Of a stretch of DNA of 9,186 bases, positions 5,086-9,186 are shown in pieces (the stretch's first letter is position 1; each line of letters starts with the position of its first letter). The DNA is from Gemmatimonadota bacterium. GTDB lineage: Bacteria; Gemmatimonadota; Gemmatimonadetes; Gemmatimonadales; GWC2-71-9. A program made the position numbers and the translations under genes. The notes beneath the pieces were generated by a model. That model was not told the DNA's origin. It was given only the letters and a program-made list of their open reading frames with translations, and made no database searches. The stretch lies in the NCBI GenBank assembly GCA_016180765.1, contig JACPAP010000015.1:1-9186 (forward strand), read 5' to 3'.

Positions 5086-6639
5086 TCAGCCTCCCGCCCG
5101 CAGCCGGATCACGGTGGACCGGCCCTGGCCGCTCTGGTCGAGTAGGTAGATCTGCAGGGAGACGACGTCGCCTTTCTTCACCGGCTCCATCGCCTTTTCG
5201 AACTCGCCCATGGTGCGCACCCGCTGGCCGTTCACGTGGGTGATGATCACCCGTGGCCCAATCCCTTTTTCCGCGGCCGGTCCGTCTGGATCCACCGACG
5301 TCACCACGAGGCCGCGGTGCTCCTCGCCGATCCGGGTTTCCCGGGAAACCTGCTCCGTCAAGGGCTCGACGGTGAGGCCGAGTTTGTTCTCGGAGGACGA
5401 GCCCCTGCGCGGCTCCCGGCTGGTGTTCGACGCGACCCGCTGCTCGGTGTCCTCCCGAGCGGCCAGCGTGACCGCGTAGGTGCGACGCTCGCCGCCCTTC
5501 CGGACGATCGTCACCTGCACCTTCTCGCCGGGGCGCTTGAAGCCGACGATCTGCTGCAACTGCGCGTCGTAGGCGATCGGTTGGCCGTCGAGCGCGACGA
5601 TCACGTCCCCGGCCTGCAGGCCCGCTCTCTTCGCCGGACTGTCGTCCCGCGGGAAGTCGAGGACCACCACGCCACGGATCGAATCCAGGCCGACGTACGC
5701 GGCATCGTCAGGGTCGGCGTTACGGATCGAGATGCCCAGGACCGCGCGGGTCACTTTCCCATGCGCCATCAACTGCTCGCTGACGGTGCGGGCCAGATTG
5801 ATGGGAATGGCGAAGCCGTACCCCGAGTACAGCCCCGTGGGGCTGGCGATCGCCGAGTTGATCCCGATGACCTGGCCCCGGAGATTGACCAGGGGACCGC
5901 CGGAGTTGCCGGGATTGATGGCGGCGTCGGTCTGGATGAAATCCCCGATGCTGTACAGTCGGTTGGCCAGATCGGCCAGGCGCCGGCCCTTGGCGCTCAC
6001 GATCCCGGCGGTCACCGTGAAGGCGAATTCCTCTCCCAGCGGGTTCCCCACGGCCAGCACCCACTCGCCGATCCTGGTTTCGTCCGAATTCCCCAGCGGA
6101 ACGCTCGGCAACCCGGTGGCATCGATCTTGATCACCGCGACGTCCGTGTCCGGGTCCCGCCCGACCAGCCTCGCGGTGAACTGGCGCTTGTCGATCAGCT
6201 TCACCTTGAGCTTGTCGGCCTCATCCACCACGTGGTTGTTGGTCAGGATGTAGCCGTCGGACGAGATGATGAAGCCGCTCCCCTCGCCGCGCCGCACCCG
6301 GGGCTGCTGCGGCACGTCCAGGTCGGGGAAGAACTGGTCGAAGGGGGGCGGCAGGCGCTGCCGCAGCCGCGGCGACGAGGTCTCCGTCCGCTGCTCCGCC
6401 TCGATGAAGACCACCGCGGGCCGCACCGCCTGCGCCACCGCCACGAAGGCCTCGCTCAGGTCCGCCGCGGGCTTCGCCGCCGGGATCGAGAGCACCTTGG
6501 CGGGCGCCAGGTTCGCGATCGCCTGTTGGGCCTCGGAGCGGCGCGGCAGGTTGACCGCGGCCGCGAACGCCAGCGCCAGCATCAACGCCAACGCCACCAG
6601 TCCGCTCAGCTTGATCCAGTCACGAGTGCGTGTAGTCAT
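5086..6639 (-). CDS. degQ: HtrA/Deg-family periplasmic serine protease with two PDZ domains
   Basis: ATP-independent serine protease/chaperone that degrades or holds misfolded proteins outside the cytoplasmic membrane. The 517-residue product starts with an N-terminal hydrophobic helix (about 11-30, a signal peptide or anchor; SEAQQ at 35-39 could be a cleavage site). A proline-rich linker (about 85-112) precedes the trypsin-like domain at about 115-290. The catalytic triad is intact: His136 (TNNHVV), Asp166 (DPDTDVAVIK) and Ser246 (GNSGGP). PDZ1 covers about 296-395 and PDZ2 about 416-515, the Do/DegP/DegQ layout. The linker between them (about 396-415) is charged. In PDZ2 the usual GDVI is replaced by GPRVI (461-465). 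The ATG lies about 12 nt after a weak AGGA site. It follows dnaK on the same strand after a 205-nt repeat-rich gap, so it probably has its own promoter. Choice among the degP/degQ/mucD names is not decidable here. Confidence 0.93.
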   Translation of the reverse strand: MTTRTRDWIKLSGLVALALMLALAFAAAVNLPRRSEAQQAIANLAPAKVLSIPAAKPAADLSEAFVAVAQAVRPAVVFIEAEQRTETSSPRLRQRLPPPFDQFFPDLDVPQQPRVRRGEGSGFIISSDGYILTNNHVVDEADKLKVKLIDKRQFTARLVGRDPDTDVAVIKIDATGLPSVPLGNSDETRIGEWVLAVGNPLGEEFAFTVTAGIVSAKGRRLADLANRLYSIGDFIQTDAAINPGNSGGPLVNLRGQVIGINSAIASPTGLYSGYGFAIPINLARTVSEQLMAHGKVTRAVLGISIRNADPDDAAYVGLDSIRGVVVLDFPRDDSPAKRAGLQAGDVIVALDGQPIAYDAQLQQIVGFKRPGEKVQVTIVRKGGERRTYAVTLAAREDTEQRVASNTSREPRRGSSSENKLGLTVEPLTEQVSRETRIGEEHRGLVVTSVDPDGPAAEKGIGPRVIITHVNGQRVRTMGEFEKAMEPVKKGDVVSLQIYLLDQSGQGRSTVIRLRAGG

Positions 6640-6654
6640 GGGGCAACGCTATCC

Positions 6655-6712
6655 TGCTGTAAAGGGTTATCGACTAGACACTATAACTTAACACTTCAGC
6701 CGAGACTCGGTT
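6655..6712 (-). promoter_or_regulatory. Probable promoter region of the htrA gene
   Basis: This stretch just upstream of the htrA ATG is conspicuously AT-rich for the window; on the minus strand it reads GTTAAGTTATAGTGTC. It contains a perfect 11-nt palindrome, CCGAGACTCGG (6700-6710). A TATAGT box is present, but no matching -35 box at the usual spacing, so I do not name the sigma factor. I infer promoter or operator function from position and base composition only. Confidence 0.35.
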
Positions 6713-6717
6713 CCGTG

Positions 6718-6844
6718 GCAGCAGAAGGGCAGGAGAAGGGGCAGAAAGAGGGCAGGCGAGGCAGGAGCGGCCGCCACCCGACCTCTTCTGCCCCTTCTGC
6801 CCTGTTGCTGCCCTTGTTCTGCCCCTTTTCTGCCCCTCCTGCCC
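6718..6844. repeat. Degenerate TTCTGCCCC/GGGGCAGAA repeat with inverted arms
   Basis: The gap after the dnaK stop is built from GGGCAG-A/G-rich units on the left (6718-6766) and their complements, TTCTGCCC(C)-type units, on the right (6782-6844). A perfect 13-nt inverted pair is AGAAGGGGCAGAA (6734-6746) with TTCTGCCCCTTCT (6786-6798). An alternative pairing of 6735-6755 with 6808-6828 matches at 18 of 21 positions. RNA from either strand could fold into a long imperfect hairpin directly after dnaK, so it may act as its terminator. The strict strand bias of purines and pyrimidines in each arm suggests a dispersed intergenic repeat. Confidence 0.6.
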
Positions 6845-8764
6845 TCACTTCTTGTCCTCATCCACGATCTCGTAGTCCGCCTCGACCACGTCTTCCTTTT
6901 CCTTCTTGCCCGCCTCGGGGCCACCGGGCTGCGGCCCACCGGACTCACCGCCGCTCGCCCGCCCGGCGGCCTGGTAGAGGGACGCCCCCGCGGCGGAGTA
7001 GGCCTGCGACAACTCCTCCAGCGCACGCCGGATCTCGTCCGCCGCGCCGGAGCGCAGCGCCTTCTTCGCCTGATCCACCGCCCCGTTCAGCCGGTCGCGG
7101 ACGCCCGCCTCCAGACGGTCGGCCCACTCCTTGCTGTTCTTCTCCACTTCGTAGACCATCGCGTCCAGGCGATTCCGCTGCTCGATCTCCTCTCGACGCT
7201 TCTTGTCCTCGGAGGCGTGCTCCTCGGCGCTCTTCACCATCTTCTGGATCTCCGCCTCGGACAGCCCGCTCGAGGCTTCGATCCGGATCTTCTGCTCCTT
7301 GCCGGTGGCCCGGTCCTTGGCCCAGACGTGGAGGATGCCGTTGGCGTCGATGTCGAACGTCACCTCGACCTGCGGCATGCCCCGCGGCGCCGGCGGAATG
7401 CCCGTGAGCTGGAACCGCCCGATCGTCCGGTTGTCGATCGCCATCTCGCGCTCGCCCTGGAGCACGTGGATCTCCACGGTGGTCTGGTTGTCTTCCGCGG
7501 TGGAGAAGATCTCGGACTTCTTGGTCGGGATGGTGGTGTTCCGGGTGATCAACACCGTGGTCACCCCACCCAGGGTCTCGATCCCCAGGGAAAGCGGCGT
7601 CACGTCCAGCAACAGCACGTCCTTGACGTCGCCCGCCAGCACGCCGCCCTGGATCGCCGCGCCGATGGCCACCACCTCGTCCGGGTTGACGCCCTTGTGC
7701 GGCTCCTTGCCGAAGAAGCCCTTGACGATCTCCTGGACTTTGGGCATGCGGGTCTGGCCGCCCACCAGGATCACTTCGTCGATGCTCTTGGGGTCCAACC
7801 CGGCATCCTTCAGGGCCTGCTCCATGGGCGGGATGGTGCGTCGCACCAGGTCGTCCACCAGCTGCTCCAGCTTGGCCCGGGTCAGGGTGAGGTTCAGATG
7901 CTTGGGGCCGGCTTGGTCCGCCGTGATGAACGGCAGGTTGATCTCGGTCTGCATCACCGTGGACAGCTCCATCTTGGCCTTCTCGGCCGCTTCCTTGAGC
8001 CTTTGGAGCGCCATCGGGTCCTTGGCGAGGTCGATGCCCTGATCGCGCTTGAACTCCGCCACCAGCCACTCCATGATCCGCGCGTCGAAGTCGTCGCCGC
8101 CCAGGTGGGTGTCCCCGTTGGTGCTCTTCACCTCGAAGACGCCCTCGGCCAGCTCCAGGACCGAGATGTCGTAGGTGCCGCCGCCCAAGTCGTAGACCGC
8201 GATCTTCTCTTCTTTCTTCTTGTCCAGACCGTACGCCAGCGCCGACGCCGTGGGCTCGTTGATGATCCGTACCACGTCCAACCCCGCGATCCGGCCGGCG
8301 TCCTTGGTCGCCTGGCGCTGCGAGTCGTTGAAGTAGGCGGGGACGGTGATGACCGCTTTCTCCACTTTGTGCCCCAGATAATCCTCGGCGGTCTGCCGCA
8401 TCTTCTGAAGAATCATGGCCGAGATCTCGGGAGGCGTGTACGTCTTGCCCTGCACCTCGACCGACGCGAGGTCGTTGGAGCCGGCCAACACCTTGTAAGG
8501 GACCCGCTTGATCTCCTCCGGCACCTCGCCCAGCCGCCGGCCCATGAACCGCTTGATGGAGAACACCGTGTTCTTGGGGTTGGTCACGGCCTGCCGCTTC
8601 GCCACCTGCCCCACCAGGCGCTCGCCGTCCTTGGTGAACGCCACCACCGAGGGCGTGGTGCGGCCCCCCTCGGAATTGGGAATGACAACGGGGTCGCCAC
8701 CCTCCATGACCGCCACCACGGAGTTGGTCGTACCCAAGTCGATCCCGATGATTTTCTGCGCCAT
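6845..8764 (-). CDS. dnaK: Chaperone DnaK (Hsp70)
   Basis: Cytoplasmic ATP-driven Hsp70 chaperone that binds exposed hydrophobic peptides, working with DnaJ and GrpE (neither is in this window). The 639 residues match the usual full length. The nucleotide-binding domain (about 1-380) has GIDLGTTNS (7-15), YDLGGGTYDIS (191-201) and VILVGGQTRMP (331-341). The interdomain linker DVLLLDVTPLSL is at 382-393, the beta substrate-binding domain at about 395-500 and the helical lid at about 505-600. A Gly/Pro-rich disordered stretch (603-619) and an acidic tail (VEADYEIVDEDKK) complete it. The ATG has a GAGGAG site (forward 8773-8778) 8 nt away. There is no CIRCE operator in the 147-nt upstream gap; a sigma54-like element is present instead. 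A repeat-rich hairpin follows the stop. Divergent from a rhomboid protease gene and upstream of htrA on the same strand. Confidence 0.98.
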   Translation of the reverse strand: MAQKIIGIDLGTTNSVVAVMEGGDPVVIPNSEGGRTTPSVVAFTKDGERLVGQVAKRQAVTNPKNTVFSIKRFMGRRLGEVPEEIKRVPYKVLAGSNDLASVEVQGKTYTPPEISAMILQKMRQTAEDYLGHKVEKAVITVPAYFNDSQRQATKDAGRIAGLDVVRIINEPTASALAYGLDKKKEEKIAVYDLGGGTYDISVLELAEGVFEVKSTNGDTHLGGDDFDARIMEWLVAEFKRDQGIDLAKDPMALQRLKEAAEKAKMELSTVMQTEINLPFITADQAGPKHLNLTLTRAKLEQLVDDLVRRTIPPMEQALKDAGLDPKSIDEVILVGGQTRMPKVQEIVKGFFGKEPHKGVNPDEVVAIGAAIQGGVLAGDVKDVLLLDVTPLSLGIETLGGVTTVLITRNTTIPTKKSEIFSTAEDNQTTVEIHVLQGEREMAIDNRTIGRFQLTGIPPAPRGMPQVEVTFDIDANGILHVWAKDRATGKEQKIRIEASSGLSEAEIQKMVKSAEEHASEDKKRREEIEQRNRLDAMVYEVEKNSKEWADRLEAGVRDRLNGAVDQAKKALRSGAADEIRRALEELSQAYSAAGASLYQAAGRASGGESGGPQPGGPEAGKKEKEDVVEADYEIVDEDKK

Positions 8765-8821
8765 ACGGCAGGCTCCTCATACAGAAGTAGTAGATGCGAA
8801 ACCAGGGCACTTGGTTGCAGG

Positions 8822-8837
8822 AGCAAGCGGCGTACCA
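8822..8837 (-). promoter_or_regulatory. Sigma54-like -24/-12 element facing dnaK
   Basis: On the minus strand this reads TGGTACGCCGCTTGCT, against the sigma54 consensus TGGCACG-N4-TTGCW: one mismatch, with GG and GC exactly 10 nt apart. Transcription would begin near 8811, giving a leader of about 47 nt with the GAGGAG ribosome-binding site. No better sigma70 promoter was found for dnaK in the gap. A single motif match in 147 bp could still be chance, and sigma54 promoters also need an activator site, which I cannot identify. Confidence 0.4.
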
Positions 8838-8845
8838 GATTACAG

Positions 8846-8858
8846 TGCCAAAATGGCA
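8846..8858. promoter_or_regulatory. TGCCA-AAA-TGGCA dyad in the dnaK/rhomboid intergenic region
   Basis: A perfect 5-bp inverted repeat with an AAA centre. It is upstream of both the dnaK -24/-12 element (nearest base 8837) and the rhomboid -35 box (8877), so a regulator bound here could affect both. It is not a CIRCE (TTAGCACTC-N9-GAGTGCTAA) or a HAIR (CTTGAGT-N7-ACTCAAG) element. Function is unknown and chance occurrence is possible. Confidence 0.3.
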
Positions 8859-8876
8859 GCGAGGCGCTACATGTTG

Positions 8877-8905
8877 TTGCTCAAAGACTTAGACGCTGGT
8901 AGAAT
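8877..8905 (+). promoter_or_regulatory. Sigma70-like promoter of the rhomboid gene, predicted leaderless
   Basis: TTGCTC (8877-8882) and TAGAAT (8900-8905, five of six matches to TATAAT) are separated by exactly 17 nt. The -10 box ends 6 nt before the rhomboid ATG at 8912, so a start site at the usual distance falls on or next to the A of ATG. The absence of a convincing Shine-Dalgarno before 8912 agrees with a leaderless transcript. Confidence 0.55.
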
Positions 8906-8911
8906 TGAGAC

Positions 8912-9186
8912 ATGTTCCCCTATCGGGACGAGAATCCCACCTATCTGACGCCGGTCGTCACCATCGCGATCATCGTCGTTGTCAGCCTGGTTTGGATCGT
9001 GGTGCAGGGGGCCGGGACGTCCCCGGCGCTGGCGCGCTCGGTCTGCAGTTTTGGGGCGATCCCCGGCGAGCTCTTGGGTAGCCTGTCCCCCGGAACCAGT
9101 ATTCCCATGGGGCCGGGCCTGACCTGTCAGGTGGGCGATCAGCGGGCCTGGTACACGGTGCTGACGTCCATGTTCATGCACGGCGG
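8912..9186 (+). CDS. Rhomboid-family intramembrane serine protease, 3'-truncated by window
   Basis: Rhomboids cleave transmembrane substrates inside the bilayer with a Ser-His dyad. Only the first 91 codons are visible; the frame is open to the window end. The N-terminus MFPYRDENPT followed by a membrane helix (about residues 13-32) is typical of bacterial rhomboids of this type. So are FGAIPGEL (about 48-55) and the end of the visible part, YTVLTSMFMHGG, which enters the conserved helix-2 region. A loop with two cysteines (46 and 72) lies between. The catalytic GxSG and later histidine lie beyond the window, so activity cannot be judged. The start is the only suitable ATG, and it sits just after a good -10 box with no ribosome-binding site, suggesting leaderless translation. 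Divergent from dnaK. Confidence 0.82.
   Translation, partial: MFPYRDENPTYLTPVVTIAIIVVVSLVWIVVQGAGTSPALARSVCSFGAIPGELLGSLSPGTSIPMGPGLTCQVGDQRAWYTVLTSMFMHG

Noticed and set aside
6690..6720. ECF/sigmaE-type promoter upstream of htrA (GGAACC on the minus strand)
   Set aside because: GGAACC resembles a sigmaE -35 box, but I find no matching -10 box at 16-17 nt, so the assignment is not supported.
5236..7407. 723-codon plus-strand open frame opposite htrA and the dnaK 3' end
   Set aside because: Antisense shadow of htrA and dnaK: low-complexity Arg/Asp/Gly composition, crosses the repeat-rich gap, no ribosome-binding site or domain seen.
7217..8902. 561-codon plus-strand open frame opposite dnaK
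   Set aside because: Antisense shadow of a highly conserved gene; Leu/His/Arg/Asp-rich with no domain. Old reports of genes antisense to hsp70 have the same cause.
8765..8911. CIRCE or HAIR heat-shock operator upstream of dnaK
   Set aside because: Searched both strands by eye for TTAGCACTC-N9-GAGTGCTAA and CTTGAGT-N7-ACTCAAG; only an unrelated TGCCA-AAA-TGGCA dyad is present.
8867..9181. 104-codon minus-strand frame opposite the rhomboid gene
   Set aside because: Overlaps the rhomboid coding region and its promoter; hydrophilic composition without motifs, whereas the plus strand gives a coherent rhomboid N-terminus.

Overview
This is a GC-rich chromosomal window whose genes read as ordinary bacterial housekeeping functions of an aerobic, probably Gram-negative-type bacterium. 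Canonical cytochrome c oxidase sequences, a two-PDZ HtrA protease and a 639-residue DnaK would fit Gemmatimonadota or a similar GC-rich soil or sediment phylum. That placement is an impression, not a demonstration. No phage, IS, CRISPR, tRNA or rRNA sequence was seen.

Layout. Positions 3-3719 (+) hold a tightly packed aa3-type cytochrome c oxidase operon: coxB (5' end cut off by the window), coxA, coxC, coxD and two small membrane proteins of unknown function. The gaps between stop and next start are 10, 12, 8 and 4 nt, followed by an ATGA overlap. In the first three junctions the stop codon sits inside or against the Shine-Dalgarno sequence of the next gene. Positions 3747-4573 (-) run convergently and encode a secreted, membrane-anchored protein resembling YcnI (DUF1775, a copper-binding family), preceded by a small membrane protein with two CxxC pairs. 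A divergent gene at 4693-4992 (+) encodes a three-helix membrane protein that I do not recognise. Positions 5086-6639 (-) encode an HtrA/DegQ-like serine protease and 6845-8764 (-) encode DnaK. A rhomboid-family protease starts divergently at 8912 (+) and runs off the window.

How it fits together. The left half is a terminal oxidase module, with a putative copper-handling protein next to it that may serve CuA/CuB metallation (inference). The right half is a protein-quality-control group: chaperone, periplasmic protease/chaperone and intramembrane protease. Gaps between genes are short (none over 300 bases), but three contain repeat-like sequence: CGCAGAG units at the end of the oxidase operon, GTGAGACGT-type repeats forming a perfect 15-bp hairpin after the 4693 gene, and a TTCTGCCCC-type degenerate repeat between htrA and dnaK. 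The dnaK/rhomboid gap carries a sigma54-like -24/-12 element facing dnaK, and a sigma70-like promoter placed so that the rhomboid mRNA would begin at its start codon.

I found no clearly new biological system. The best leads are the two small oxidase-operon proteins, the YcnI-like protein that lacks the family's copper-binding N-terminal histidine, and the unusual promoter arrangement between dnaK and the rhomboid gene.
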